Of a stretch of DNA of 64,000 nt, positions 34,765 to 43,423 are shown piece by piece. A model generated the notes under the pieces. The model searched no databases and had not been told where the DNA came from. It saw nothing but the letters and a program-made list of their open reading frames with translations. Origin of the DNA: CBDCDJ01 sp965215355 (GTDB lineage Bacteria > Deinococcota > Deinococci > Deinococcales > Trueperaceae); contig CBDCDJ010000007.1 in NCBI GenBank assembly GCA_965215355.1, positions 3,472,001 through 3,536,000 of the forward strand, read 5' to 3'. A program made the translations under genes and the position numbers. Each line of letters starts with the position of its first letter. Positions within the stretch are counted from its first letter, which is position 1.

Positions 34765-36745
34765 CAGCCATCTCTTTAAGAAGGGTATAGATGACGCGGC
34801 AAGCGTCGCCACGTGAGATGGCTTCACCCGAGGCGCTGGGAGGGACGGCGCGGCGCACCTCCCTTTGGCCTATACCTGCACTTTCCAATGCTTGGGTGAG
34901 GATTTGGGTGAGAGCATCAGCAGCGACGACCTCTCTCTGGTCCTCCAGATCCGCCAGCTCTCTCGCCCGCGTCATAGCGTCGAGCATACCAGCCGCCAAA
35001 TCCTTCGCCACCCGCGTCCACACCTGCGCTGTGGCGTGTGTCAGGGGCTCGAGCGGGCGCGCGTCGTAGGAAGCGAAAAAGCCTTTGGTTCCCAGATACT
35101 GGACGGCGGGCACCCAAGGTTCGAGCGTCGCCATGTCGAAGTCGTTGAAAAAAGCGACCATGTGCCCACCCTCCACCAGCTTCTGCTGCAGAGCGGCGGT
35201 GTCGAGAGACGCCACGAAGGTGCCGCGCTGCCCAGCGAGGACAGCCGCACAGCCTGCGGCCTCGCCCAACTGGATGAGCGCGGGTGTCTGCCGCACCGTT
35301 CCCCAGGCCACATGCGTGACCGAGGCGGCGACCGGGACCAGCAGATTTCGAAGCCGCTCCGGCAGCATCACCCGGTAAGGGACACCTCCGGGTCTCGAGG
35401 CCTCCATGAGAAAAAACTGTCCGTCGGGGAGCGTCCCCAGTCTTCGCTCGGTGGTGCAGGGCAGGGAATCTAAGGGGAACTCGGTGATGGCGACCGCGTC
35501 CTCGTGGATGGGCGCACGCTCCAAACCAGGCGCCAACAGACAGTCGCTCTCGCGAAAGGTGTAGCGCCCGCGGATGCGCCTCGCCTCGCGAACGTACAGG
35601 TTGTGCGGTACGTTGTCGTTGTCCGCAAACTCGTCTTTGGCGAGTCCCCAGGCTCGAGCCTGTGCCCGGATAGTCTCAGTTACCGCCTCGTCATTTTGCA
35701 AGAAATACATAATGCCCAGCGCGTGCTCTAAGTGGCGCTTCTCGATTTCCCGCCGCTCCTGTTGACTAACGTCCGGATAAGCCTTGCCCGCGCCGGTGAA
35801 GTTGGTGGCGTTCCAACTTCGTTTGTTGTTAGGGAGCGCGTGGCCGTGAAAGAGGTGGTCTTGCGCGACGGTGTCCTCTAACGTGTTGGTGAGAAACCGG
35901 TGGTGGAGCGCGTAGCGTTTGGTGGCGGCGACCTCGGGAGGTTCCACGATGCCCAGGTACGCGGCGCGGTCGTAGCCTTCGGGCTTCTCGGGCAGGCGGC
36001 GGCTGTCGGGGTCGTTGCTGATGCAGAGCCGGTAGCTGTAGTCCTGGATGTTGTCGTCGCCCTCGCCCGTGCTGCCCGGCAGGAGGCCCAGCGTCGTCCA
36101 CTTGGGGATGAGGTTGAGCTTGCCCAAAACTGCGTCGGTGGGATATTTCCCCTGAATCCAGCGCGTAAAGAGTTTTCCAGCGTGGGGCTCGTCGTACTCC
36201 TGGCGCGACTCGCGCCCGACACGGTACGGAACCCCGGCGATGGCGGCAAGGTCGCCCTCGTAAGAAGCGTCGATAAAGGTGAGTGCTTCAACGCGCAGCA
36301 CCTCACTTCCACTCGAAGATTGCAGCGTCACGGCTCGCAACTCGTCCCCGCTCAGTTCGACGGACACCGGGTCGTACCCTCTTACCACCGTCAGGTGCGT
36401 CTCGGCTTCGACCATCCCGGTCAATATTCGCTCGGCCACGTGCGGCTCGAAGGTGATCATGGGGTTGTTCGGGTCGAGGGAGGTGCATACCCGGTACGGT
36501 TCGGAACCTTCGCCGTAGGTCGTTCGGTAGTGCTCCACCACCTTTTCTTTAAACGCTTCGACCATAGGTGAGCGAGCGCCAGGGTAGTGCGTCTCGACCG
36601 CGCCGAGCGAAGCCAGGACACCCCCCAAATGGTCGCCGTGGCTCACGAGCACTGTCTCTACCCCTTCTCGAGCCGCCCGCACGGCGGCGGCGACACCCGC
36701 CGCTGTTCCGCCTACGACAAGGAGGGTGGTGTCGCGGCGCTGCAT
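34751..36745 (-). CDS. FAD-dependent oxidoreductase (FAD_oxidored family) with SLH-like tail
   Basis: 664 residues. The N-terminal dinucleotide fold reads LLVVGGTAAGVAAAVRAARE (residues 8-27), followed by DHLGGVLASLGAVETHYPG, and a further conserved TFIDASYEGDLAAIAGVPYR. This is the PF12831 pattern, common in glycan-utilisation clusters; the substrate is usually unknown. The last 120 residues differ: FFNDFDMATLEPWVPAVQY, then GTKGFFASYDARPLEPLTHA, then ISRGDACRVIYTLL look like a degenerate S-layer-homology repeat. There is no signal peptide, so surface anchoring is unlikely and the tail may have another use. The ATG at 36745 has GGAGG 7 nt upstream; a TTG one codon earlier is less likely. Confidence 0.8.
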   Translation of the reverse strand: MQRRDTTLLVVGGTAAGVAAAVRAAREGVETVLVSHGDHLGGVLASLGAVETHYPGARSPMVEAFKEKVVEHYRTTYGEGSEPYRVCTSLDPNNPMITFEPHVAERILTGMVEAETHLTVVRGYDPVSVELSGDELRAVTLQSSSGSEVLRVEALTFIDASYEGDLAAIAGVPYRVGRESRQEYDEPHAGKLFTRWIQGKYPTDAVLGKLNLIPKWTTLGLLPGSTGEGDDNIQDYSYRLCISNDPDSRRLPEKPEGYDRAAYLGIVEPPEVAATKRYALHHRFLTNTLEDTVAQDHLFHGHALPNNKRSWNATNFTGAGKAYPDVSQQERREIEKRHLEHALGIMYFLQNDEAVTETIRAQARAWGLAKDEFADNDNVPHNLYVREARRIRGRYTFRESDCLLAPGLERAPIHEDAVAITEFPLDSLPCTTERRLGTLPDGQFFLMEASRPGGVPYRVMLPERLRNLLVPVAASVTHVAWGTVRQTPALIQLGEAAGCAAVLAGQRGTFVASLDTAALQQKLVEGGHMVAFFNDFDMATLEPWVPAVQYLGTKGFFASYDARPLEPLTHATAQVWTRVAKDLAAGMLDAMTRARELADLEDQREVVAADALTQILTQALESAGIGQREVRRAVPPSASGEAISRGDACRVIYTLLKEMADEHS

Positions 36746-36796
36746 CAAAAGACCTCCGCCGTGCGCTTGTGAAATGGTGGATGGTAGAGAAAGCGG

Positions 36797-37615
36797 CTAG
36801 ATATTAATGTCTGTGGCAACTTCGGTCTCCTCCTCCCCAAAGGCACGCTTGATAATCCCCAGCTCCCTTTGCACTGCGTGCTTGAAAGCCAGAATATCGG
36901 CGCTGTGAACGATGAGGTTGGCACCCAGCTTGGCCCAGGCGATCTCTTGCTCGAGCCCGCCATCATAAAAAGCGTGGACGCCTACGCCGACGCCTCTCGC
37001 TCGAGCTCGCTTGATAATGTCCTCGACCGCCGATGTAAAACGCGGATGGTCATACTGCTCCGGCACACCCAGACTGCAGGAGAGGTCGTGGGGGCCGACC
37101 AAGACGGCGTCAAGGCCGTCAACCGCAAGAATGTCATCGAGGGCGTCTAGCGCCGGTACACTTTCGATGTTCACGATGAGCGCATAGTCTTGGTTGTGGT
37201 GATCAAGATACGCCGCGAGTTCGGGCTCGAGCGATGCGTTCTCGGTTAGAGCCCGCTGTAGCTTGTCACCCTTTAAGGGGCGCAGCTTTACCGCGCCGAC
37301 GAGTTGCCGCACCTTTTCGGCCGTCTCGACGTAGGGTGCGATCACCCCGCTCGCGCCGCCGTCGAGCACCTTGGTCGCCTCGAAGGGGTCGGGCGAGGGG
37401 ATGCGGACGACGGGCGCTAAGCCCAACGTGCGGTAGGTCTGGCACATCCAGGCGAGCGTCTCTCGCCCGATGGGGATATGCTCGGTGTCGATAAAAACGA
37501 AGTCGAGCCCGAGGCTCGCCACCGCCTTCGGCCACATAGGCGAGGAAGAAACGAGGAGCGTGCCGTAGACACGTTTGCCCCCTCGCAGGGCTCGAGCGAG
37601 GTCGCCGCCCGTCAC
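36797..37615 (-). CDS. HpcH/HpaI-type aldolase 1 (2-keto-3-deoxy acid aldolase)
   Basis: 272 residues from a GTG at 37615 that begins 4 nt after the previous stop; longer starts inside the previous gene are less likely. Class II, metal-dependent aldolase pattern: LGLDFVFIDTEHIPIG (about residue 40), APVVRIPSPDPFEATKVLDGG (about 65), VNIESVPALDALDDI with the metal-binding glutamate (about 150) and DAVLVGPHDLSCSLG (about 175). Relatives cleave 4-hydroxy-2-ketoheptanedioate or 2-keto-3-deoxy-rhamnonate to pyruvate plus an aldehyde. A second, divergent copy is at the head of this operon. Confidence 0.83.
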   Translation of the reverse strand: MTGGDLARALRGGKRVYGTLLVSSSPMWPKAVASLGLDFVFIDTEHIPIGRETLAWMCQTYRTLGLAPVVRIPSPDPFEATKVLDGGASGVIAPYVETAEKVRQLVGAVKLRPLKGDKLQRALTENASLEPELAAYLDHHNQDYALIVNIESVPALDALDDILAVDGLDAVLVGPHDLSCSLGVPEQYDHPRFTSAVEDIIKRARARGVGVGVHAFYDGGLEQEIAWAKLGANLIVHSADILAFKHAVQRELGIIKRAFGEEETEVATDINI

Positions 37616-37619
37616 CGCG

Positions 37620-38576
37620 CTAGCTTTCCGAAGCCGAAATGACGACTGAATCGAGGTAGAGGTAAGCGCGCTTGTCATGATTGGCTTCAACCCCGAACGA
37701 AGGCAGTACGAGCCCGTGAGTTTTATCCGTGCTGGCGCGCCAGCCGGGCAGTTGTGGTTTGAAAACGTGCTTTAACCCTTTGACGTTAAACTCCTTGCCG
37801 TAGCAGTTGAAGTCCACATACTCGTAGTTGGCGAGGTCGAAGGTGAGCCGAAAGTAGTGCCACTGAAACTTCGTCGGCGCGCGGTTGTAGCCGAGTTCCT
37901 GCCAGCCGTCCTCGAGATAATCCCAGGGGCCGTCGTGAGTGCCCCACGAGCCCGTGAGCATCATCTGCCACTTCTGCACCAGGTTGCCGTCCTCGTCCAC
38001 GTTGTGGTAGCGCACCCCCGGCCACCAGCGGCGCGGTTGCGCGCCTGTTTCACGGACGCGTGAAGGGTCGTGCACGTCGAAGGAGAGAAAGAACGCACGT
38101 ACGTCGCGCTCACCGAGTTGGAAATCGCCGGGGTCGGCTTTATAGCTGAAGTAAGCTTCGATGCGGAACTTGGCGTTCCAAGGAGAGGCGAGCCGCTTCA
38201 TGGCGACGCCCATGTCGCCCGCCTTGGCAGTAGTAGGAATTTTCAGCGCATAGGTGTTCCAGGAGCCGTAGGTGCCTACGTCCCAGGTGGGAAGGTTGCT
38301 GATTTGCGGCACGCCGCGTTTGCCCACCGGATAACGGCGGTCGATGCGGTCATCAATAGTGCCTCCCAGGGTCCGGTCCAAGATCTGCTTCACCGGCTCG
38401 ACGTACTCGTAGCGCCCCTCGTAGTCCTCGTACCCGTCATAGTCGGGAAAGTAGGTGGTCCAGCCGTGCTGGCCGGAGTCGAAGTCGTCCACCGATAAGA
38501 CGCGCTCGAGCGGAGTGAATTTTCCCAAAACAGGGTCGGTGTTGAGGAGGGCTTTGCGCAAAGCGTCGCTGCTCAT
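37620..38576 (-). CDS. Uncharacterised beta-rich protein (possibly a DUF6772 member)
   Basis: 318 residues. I do not recognise an enzyme signature. It is rich in tryptophan, tyrosine and beta-strand patterns (FRIEAYFSYKADPGDFQLGE, FQWHYFRLTFDLANYEYVDF, KRAYLYLDSVVISASES) like a jelly-roll carbohydrate-binding domain. My recollection that this matches DUF6772 is uncertain. No signal peptide is visible, so it would work in the cytoplasm. It lies 4 bp from the adjacent small gene and 4 bp from aldolase 1, so it belongs to the operon. A role in binding or processing the imported oligosaccharide is a guess. Confidence 0.6.
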   Translation of the reverse strand: MSSDALRKALLNTDPVLGKFTPLERVLSVDDFDSGQHGWTTYFPDYDGYEDYEGRYEYVEPVKQILDRTLGGTIDDRIDRRYPVGKRGVPQISNLPTWDVGTYGSWNTYALKIPTTAKAGDMGVAMKRLASPWNAKFRIEAYFSYKADPGDFQLGERDVRAFFLSFDVHDPSRVRETGAQPRRWWPGVRYHNVDEDGNLVQKWQMMLTGSWGTHDGPWDYLEDGWQELGYNRAPTKFQWHYFRLTFDLANYEYVDFNCYGKEFNVKGLKHVFKPQLPGWRASTDKTHGLVLPSFGVEANHDKRAYLYLDSVVISASES

Positions 38577-38580
38577 GCTT

Positions 38581-38928
38581 TCACTCCTTTAAGTCCCAGT
38601 AGAAGTTGGCGATCATGGCGTGTGCATCCTCCGGCCCATCCGTGACCGCGCCCACGAGGCGCAACCAAGTGCCGAAGTGACCCAGTTGCAAAAAATAGCC
38701 ACCCGGCGCACTCAGGGTATCGAATTTGGGGCCGAAGTCGAGCCAGCGCTGCCCGTCGACGGATATTTGCGCTCGCAGGTCGAGCTTGGCGTCGCCGTTG
38801 ACCTCGTCTATATAAACGTAAGAGATGGCCTCGCGCACCCAGGCAACTTCAAAGGGCTCGAGCTCGAAGGGGCCGTTTGTGAGGGGCGAAAAAATTTCCA
38901 TCGCGACGATGCGGCTATGGCGTAACAT
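38581..38928 (-). CDS. Small uncharacterised beta-sandwich-like protein
   Basis: 115 residues, no family recognised. The sequence DLRAQISVDGQRWLDFGPKF followed by LGHFGTWLRLVGAV is reminiscent of a discoidin/F5-F8-like sandwich strand order. It has a good ribosome site (GGAGG, 7 nt from the ATG) and lies 4 bp from the larger beta-rich gene, which suggests that the two products act as a pair. No signal peptide. Confidence 0.55.
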   Translation of the reverse strand: MLRHSRIVAMEIFSPLTNGPFELEPFEVAWVREAISYVYIDEVNGDAKLDLRAQISVDGQRWLDFGPKFDTLSAPGGYFLQLGHFGTWLRLVGAVTDGPEDAHAMIANFYWDLKE

Positions 38929-39013
38929 GCAGTGCCTCCGTCTGATTACAGGTGATGGGACTACTTCCCCGCACCCTTTTTCTTCCTTCGCCGACGTTCA
39001 CACCAAAACCTCC

Positions 39014-39817
39014 TCAATCAACGTTTGTATCAACAGCGGATGCATTGGGAGTAGAAGAAAGTCCCGCGGTCAACTCGCCGTGCAAAGCCTCGAACGCACG
39101 GCGCACCGTGTGCGTGCTCGTGGTGAGAAAGCTCTGCACGCCCTCGTTACGCCAGAAGCGCACCTCCTCGCTGGAAAAAGCCGACGTTCCCACCGTAACG
39201 TAGGGACGCAACTCACGGACGAGCTTCTTCATGGCTTTGATGACCTCGGGAGCATTAGACTGTCCTGGAAACCCTAAGGATTGTGCCAGGTCAGCAGGCC
39301 CAATGAATATCAAATCGATACCAGGGAGCTGGGCAATATCAGCGGCGTTGTTCAAGGCTTCTCTCGTCTCGAGTTGAACGATGCAGAGCACCTCGGGGTT
39401 GGCGGTGGCACCCAAGTCTTCCGCTCGAATCGTGCCGTAGTCGGCGGCGCGGGTGGCATTAGAGAAGCCCCGGCCCCCGAGCGGCGCGTACTTCGTCTCC
39501 CATACGATTTTTCTTGCCTCTTCTACCGTGTTGACCATCGGCACCTGCACGCCGCCCGCACCGAGTTCGAGCGCCTGCAAAATAAAGCCCCGTTCATGTG
39601 AAGGGACGCGAACGATAGGCGTGACACCCGCCGCATCCGCCGCCAAAATCAGGTTCGGCAGGTTGCTGAAGGCGGCCCCGTGCTCCCCGTCGAGCATCAC
39701 GAAGTCGAACCCGGCGAAGCCGATCATTTCGACGAGCCAGGTCGAGGGCGCTTGGAGGTTGGGGCCAAAGGCGCAGCCATTAGTTACCAGGCGCTGGCGC
39801 ATCCGGTTAGGTCTCAT
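39014..39817 (-). CDS. HpcH/HpaI-type aldolase 2
   Basis: 267 residues from ATG 39817. Motifs parallel aldolase 1: IGFAGFDFVMLDGEHGAAFS (about residue 30), TPIVRVPSHERGFILQALELG, the conserved AGGVQVPMVNTVEEARKIV, CIVQLETREALNNAADIAQL with the metal-binding glutamate (about 150) and IDLIFIGPADLAQSLGFPG. The GGRGF turn (PLGGRGFSNATRA) is typical of 2-keto-3-deoxy-rhamnonate and 4-hydroxy-2-ketoheptanedioate aldolases. It is first in the leftward operon. A frame open further upstream covers the promoter and is not used. A short leader ORF overlaps its start. Confidence 0.83.
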   Translation of the reverse strand: MRPNRMRQRLVTNGCAFGPNLQAPSTWLVEMIGFAGFDFVMLDGEHGAAFSNLPNLILAADAAGVTPIVRVPSHERGFILQALELGAGGVQVPMVNTVEEARKIVWETKYAPLGGRGFSNATRAADYGTIRAEDLGATANPEVLCIVQLETREALNNAADIAQLPGIDLIFIGPADLAQSLGFPGQSNAPEVIKAMKKLVRELRPYVTVGTSAFSSEEVRFWRNEGVQSFLTTSTHTVRRAFEALHGELTAGLSSTPNASAVDTNVD

Positions 39818-39881
39818 CTGTAACCCCAAAGGAGGTAGTGGCGGGAGCGTCAAGTAATACAGCCCGAGGGGGTTGTTCCAT
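39807..39881 (-). CDS. 24-codon leader ORF overlapping aldolase 2
   Basis: ATG at 39881-39879 has a strong AGGAGG ribosome site. It encodes MEQPPRAVLLDAPATTSFGV and four more residues, and stops at TAA 39809-39807, overlapping the aldolase start by 11 nt in another frame. The aldolase itself has a weak ribosome site, so translation may depend on coupling from this leader. No codon run suggestive of attenuation is seen. Confidence 0.45.
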   Translation of the reverse strand: MEQPPRAVLLDAPATTSFGVTDET

Positions 39882-39920
39882 ACCAAACCTCCTATCGTTG
39901 CAAGAACTGTAAATAACCTT

Positions 39921-39949
39921 TTGACAGATATCCTATAACTTGCTATGCT
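39921..39949 (+). promoter_or_regulatory. Promoter of the gntR operon
   Basis: TTGACA at 39921-39926, exactly 17 bp, then TATGCT at 39944-39949. This is the best sigma-A match in the island. It overlaps the divergent promoter on the other strand. Confidence 0.75.
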
Positions 39950-39960
39950 ACTCGAAGCAA
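39932..39960 (-). promoter_or_regulatory. Promoter of the leftward aldolase-to-FGE operon
   Basis: On the minus strand TTGCTT (complement of 39955-39960), 17 bp, then TATAGG (complement of 39932-39937). It shares its core with the gntR promoter, so one bound GntR protein could control both operons. Confidence 0.55.
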
Positions 39961-40033
39961 CAACAACTGTCAAACGTGTTTTCAGCTGAGATGTGAGCTC
40001 GAGCCACAAGGTTCGACGGAGGTAGCTTAGCTA

Positions 40034-40744
40034 ATGATCAAGCGCTTGGAACGCCCGCCTTCGCTGCACCAGTCGGTGCAGGAGGCGATTCGAGCCTATG
40101 TTCTTACCAGCGGGCTCAAACCGGGGGACCTCCTGCCGCCCGAGACGGAACTGGCGAACAGGCTGGGCGTGAGCCGCAACTCGGTGCGCGAGGCTGTCAA
40201 GGTGCTCGAGTCGACCGGCGTCGTCGAAGCGCGACGCGGTGCCGGGCTCTTTGTCGGAGACTTCTCGTTCGGGCCGCTCCTCCGTAATTTGCCTTACGGC
40301 CTGATGCAAGACCTTCGGCAACTCTCCGAGCTTTTGGACATTCGCCTCGTTTTGGAAACCGGCCTCATTGCTAGAGCGGTCGAGACGCTGACCGACGAAA
40401 AGCTCACCGCAATTAACGGTCTTCTTGAGGAGATGCGTCTTCTTGCTGAGCGGGGGGAAAGCTTTCCCGAGGAAGACCGCGCCTTTCACCGCCTGCTGTT
40501 CTCGGGTCTGGACAACAAGATGTTGCTAGAACTCCTCGACGTGTTCTGGTTCGCGTTCCGCACCGCCTCCGAGCAGATCGACATCAAAGACCCGGATCCG
40601 GTAAAGACCTTCCGTGACCATGCGCTTATCGTGGATGCGGTTGAAGCCAGAGATGTCGAGGGGGCGCGCCGAGCCCTCAGGGACAGCCACTATGCAGGCA
40701 TCCGGAAGCGTCTTGACGAAGCTCAAAACAGGATGGAGGCGTGA
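40034..40744 (+). CDS. GntR-family (FadR subfamily, FCD domain) regulator
   Basis: 236 residues. The winged helix occupies residues 10-75 (LPPETELANRLGVSRNSVRE then VLESTGVVEARRGAGLFVGD). The all-helical FCD effector domain follows (LLDIRLVLETGLIARAVETL, DRAFHRLLFSGLDNKMLLEL, FRDHALIVDAVEARDVEGAR), with the Asp/His metal-binding pattern of this class. Such regulators sense sugar acids and repress neighbouring catabolic operons. It sits between the two divergent operons beside overlapping promoters and probably controls both. GGAGG precedes the ATG. Confidence 0.88.
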   Translation: MIKRLERPPSLHQSVQEAIRAYVLTSGLKPGDLLPPETELANRLGVSRNSVREAVKVLESTGVVEARRGAGLFVGDFSFGPLLRNLPYGLMQDLRQLSELLDIRLVLETGLIARAVETLTDEKLTAINGLLEEMRLLAERGESFPEEDRAFHRLLFSGLDNKMLLELLDVFWFAFRTASEQIDIKDPDPVKTFRDHALIVDAVEARDVEGARRALRDSHYAGIRKRLDEAQNRMEA

Positions 40745-41658
40745 TTGTGGAAAAACAGCTCTCACTCAAGGGTGTCATTCCGCCCATGATTACGCCGCTT
40801 ACCTCTGGTGGTGAGGTCGATGTGCCTGCGACCGAGAAGCTGGTGTCGTACCTCATCGGCGCAGGGGTGAGTGGCATCTTCGTGCTGGGGAGCAGCGGTG
40901 AGGGGCCGTGGCTAACCGCCGCCAAGCAGCGGCAGGTCGTAGAGACGGCCGTTAAGGCCGTTGCGGGTCGTGTCCCTGTTCTGGTCGGCGTGCTCGAGCC
41001 GAGTACGGAGCGAGTGCTGGAGGGGATAGAGGCGGTCCAACAAGCCGGGGCGGACGCCGTGGTCGTCACCACTCCCTATTACTTCTCCGCAGACGACGCG
41101 GCTGTGTTCCGCCACCTCGAGGCGGCGGCGCGGGCGTCGAAATTGCCCACCGTGCTCTACAACATCCCGCAGATGACCCACAACACCTTAAATGTCGCGG
41201 TGGTGCGTGACCTTTTAATACGCGACAATGTCATCGCCATCAAAGACAGCGCGGGCGACTTCGAGAGGTTCAGCGACCTCCTTCATCTCAAAAAGGAGCG
41301 AGCCGATTTCTCAGTATTGCAGGGTGCTGAGAAAATGGCGGATAAAGCCCTGCTCGCTGGGGCCGACGGTGTGGTACCGGGCCTCGCCAACATCGCACCC
41401 GAGCTGTTCGTGGGGATGGTCAAGCGTGCAGCGGCGGGAGACAGGGTGGCGGTCAAGCGTTTGCAGCAGCAAGCCTTGGCGCTTTGGGAACTCCACACGC
41501 ACGGCTTCTGGCTCGCTTGCCTCAAATATGCCGCCTCGGTCAAAGGCTTTGGCAGCGGCGCGACGAGTGGCGAAAACGGCCTTCTGACAGAGGAAGCCAA
41601 AGCCCACATCCGCCAGCTTGTGAAGCACACGACGGCTGCGCCGGTGAGGGGGTGGTGA
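40741..41658 (+). CDS. DapA/NanA-family class I aldolase
   Basis: 305 residues. The substrate loop is FVLGSSGEGPWLT (about residue 45), the tyrosine is in PTVLYNIPQMTHN (about 140) and the Schiff-base lysine is in VIAIKDSAGDFERF (about 165). The family includes dihydrodipicolinate synthase, N-acetylneuraminate lyase and 2-keto-3-deoxy-gluconate aldolases. Context (glucuronyl hydrolase, sugar-acid dehydratase) favours a 2-keto-3-deoxy sugar-acid aldolase over lysine synthesis. The GTG start overlaps the gntR stop (GTGA), so expression is coupled to the regulator. Confidence 0.82.
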   Translation: MIVEKQLSLKGVIPPMITPLTSGGEVDVPATEKLVSYLIGAGVSGIFVLGSSGEGPWLTAAKQRQVVETAVKAVAGRVPVLVGVLEPSTERVLEGIEAVQQAGADAVVVTTPYYFSADDAAVFRHLEAAARASKLPTVLYNIPQMTHNTLNVAVVRDLLIRDNVIAIKDSAGDFERFSDLLHLKKERADFSVLQGAEKMADKALLAGADGVVPGLANIAPELFVGMVKRAAAGDRVAVKRLQQQALALWELHTHGFWLACLKYAASVKGFGSGATSGENGLLTEEAKAHIRQLVKHTTAAPVRGW

Positions 41659-41733
41659 AGGCTAAAAAAGGTAGTGGCAAGCCTCTTTACAAGCTTTGGA
41701 ACATCAGTAGCACCTAAACGGGAGGTAACAACG

Positions 41734-43362
41734 ATGAGCAAAATGTTTCTTACGGCAACAGCAAAGTTCCTGACTCTGCTGCTTTTTTGCGGCTTAGGCA
41801 CCGTGCTGGCACAGTCGGACGCACAGGGGAGCATCAGCATATTCACCGCCTCACAACCGACCCCCAACTTCTTAGCTCACGCGGCGCGCACCGGCGACGG
41901 GCAGGCTATCTACTTGATGATGCATTGCCGCCTCGTGAACCTGACCGACACGTTTGAGTTCGCGCCCGACTTGGCGAAAAGCTACGAGGTCAGCGAAGAC
42001 GGTAAGGTCTATACCTTTTACCTCAACGAGGACGCGAGGTGGCACGACGGTACGCCGGTGACCGCCGAGGACGTCGAGTTCAGCTGGGTGGCCTACGCCA
42101 CGCCGGAGGAGGTCACGGAGTCGCGCATCCGGCCACCGGTGTACACCTCCGTCGTGGGCGGCGAGGCTGTACAGGAATCGGCAAGCGTCTCCACCGGTTA
42201 CGCCGACACGGCCAAGTACGAGGGCATCGAGGTCCTCAACGACCACACGGTCCGTTTTACTTTAACGGAAACCAACCCGCTGTGGCTCTCCAACATCGCT
42301 CAGTACCCCAACGGCTGGCTTCTCCCCAAGCACGTTCTCGGTGACGTGCCCTGGGCGGAGTGGCCCCAACATCCCGTGAGCATGACCGACCCTGTCGGTT
42401 GCGGTCCTTACGAGTTTGTCGAACGGGTCGAGGGCCAGTACGTGGAGCTAGAGGCTTTTCCCGACTACTACTTGGGCGCGCCCAACCTCGAGCGCATCTT
42501 CGTCAAGAGCTGGTTGACCACCGAAGTAGCGGCTGCGCAACTGGAATCGGGAGAGTTGGACCTGGTGCTGAGCCTTGAACTCGAGGACGCCAAGCGGCTG
42601 GCGGAAAACCCCGACATCGAGATACTCACCGTTCCGGCCAGCAACGCCTACCAGCTTTCGATCAACACCGACTTCGTGCAAGACCCCCGCGTGCGTCAGG
42701 CGATGGAATATGCACTCGACCGTCAGGGCATTAACGAGTTCGTGTTCGACGGCCAGGGCAAGGTGGTCGAGTGCTGTCTACTCACCGACTGGGCCGTTCC
42801 CGAAGATCAGGAAATCAGGGAGTACAACCCCGAGCGGGCGCGAGAGCTTTTGGCGGAGGCTGGCTGGGACTCGAGCCAAACCTTGGACATCCTCTACCCA
42901 GTGGGCTACCGTTACTCCGACGTGCTGCTCCCTATCATCCAGCAGCAGTTAGCGGAGGTCGGCATTCAGGTCGAGCTGCGCCCCGAAGAAAACACGGCGC
43001 ATAGAGAGTCGCTCATCGCCAAGCACGACTGGGACATTTGGTTCAACCAGAGCGCCAACATGCTGCCGGACCCGGGCAGTTTCACCCTGTGGGAGTGCCG
43101 CCCCGAACCCCAGTCGGGTTGGCGCTTTTGCAACGACAGACTCAACGACCTCTACGAGCAGGGGCGGTCTACGCTCGACCAGAGTGAAAGGCAGGAAATC
43201 TACCAGGAGATCCAGCGCATCTTCTACGAGGAAAACCCTGCCGTCAATATCGTTTTACCGCCGAGCATTGTCGGTCTTCGGGAGCGTTTAGAGGGTTTTA
43301 AACCCACGGCTCTCATGTTTGACGCCTTTTGGAACGTACATGAGTGGACGATTGCCGAGTAG
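41734..43362 (+). CDS. ABC transporter solute-binding protein, family 5 (system 1)
   Basis: 542 residues. A signal sequence is visible (KFLTLLLFCGLGTVLAQSDA, cleavage expected near residue 28), without a lipobox cysteine. Family-5 motifs follow: EFAPDLAKSYEVSEDGKVYT then FYLNEDARWHDGTPVTAEDV, and HPVSMTDPVGCGPYEFV. Family 5 is best known for peptides and nickel but also imports oligosaccharides, which fits this island. GGGAGGT precedes the ATG at 41734. A strong stem-loop separates it from the permease genes. Confidence 0.87.
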   Translation: MSKMFLTATAKFLTLLLFCGLGTVLAQSDAQGSISIFTASQPTPNFLAHAARTGDGQAIYLMMHCRLVNLTDTFEFAPDLAKSYEVSEDGKVYTFYLNEDARWHDGTPVTAEDVEFSWVAYATPEEVTESRIRPPVYTSVVGGEAVQESASVSTGYADTAKYEGIEVLNDHTVRFTLTETNPLWLSNIAQYPNGWLLPKHVLGDVPWAEWPQHPVSMTDPVGCGPYEFVERVEGQYVELEAFPDYYLGAPNLERIFVKSWLTTEVAAAQLESGELDLVLSLELEDAKRLAENPDIEILTVPASNAYQLSINTDFVQDPRVRQAMEYALDRQGINEFVFDGQGKVVECCLLTDWAVPEDQEIREYNPERARELLAEAGWDSSQTLDILYPVGYRYSDVLLPIIQQQLAEVGIQVELRPEENTAHRESLIAKHDWDIWFNQSANMLPDPGSFTLWECRPEPQSGWRFCNDRLNDLYEQGRSTLDQSERQEIYQEIQRIFYEENPAVNIVLPPSIVGLRERLEGFKPTALMFDAFWNVHEWTIAE

Positions 43363-43367
43363 CAGGT

Positions 43368-43399
43368 GCGTGGCGGGTTTCCCCGCCACGCCCTCCTTT
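43368..43399 (+). terminator. Intercistronic stem-loop after solute-binding protein 1
   Basis: Perfect arms GCGTGGCGGG (43368-43377) and CCCGCCACGC (43382-43391) with a 4-nt loop, followed by CCTCCTTTT. It likely acts as a partial terminator or 3' shield, making more binding protein than permease. Confidence 0.65.
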
Positions 43400-43423
43400 T
43401 GAACACTGCCGAGAGGACCGCCC

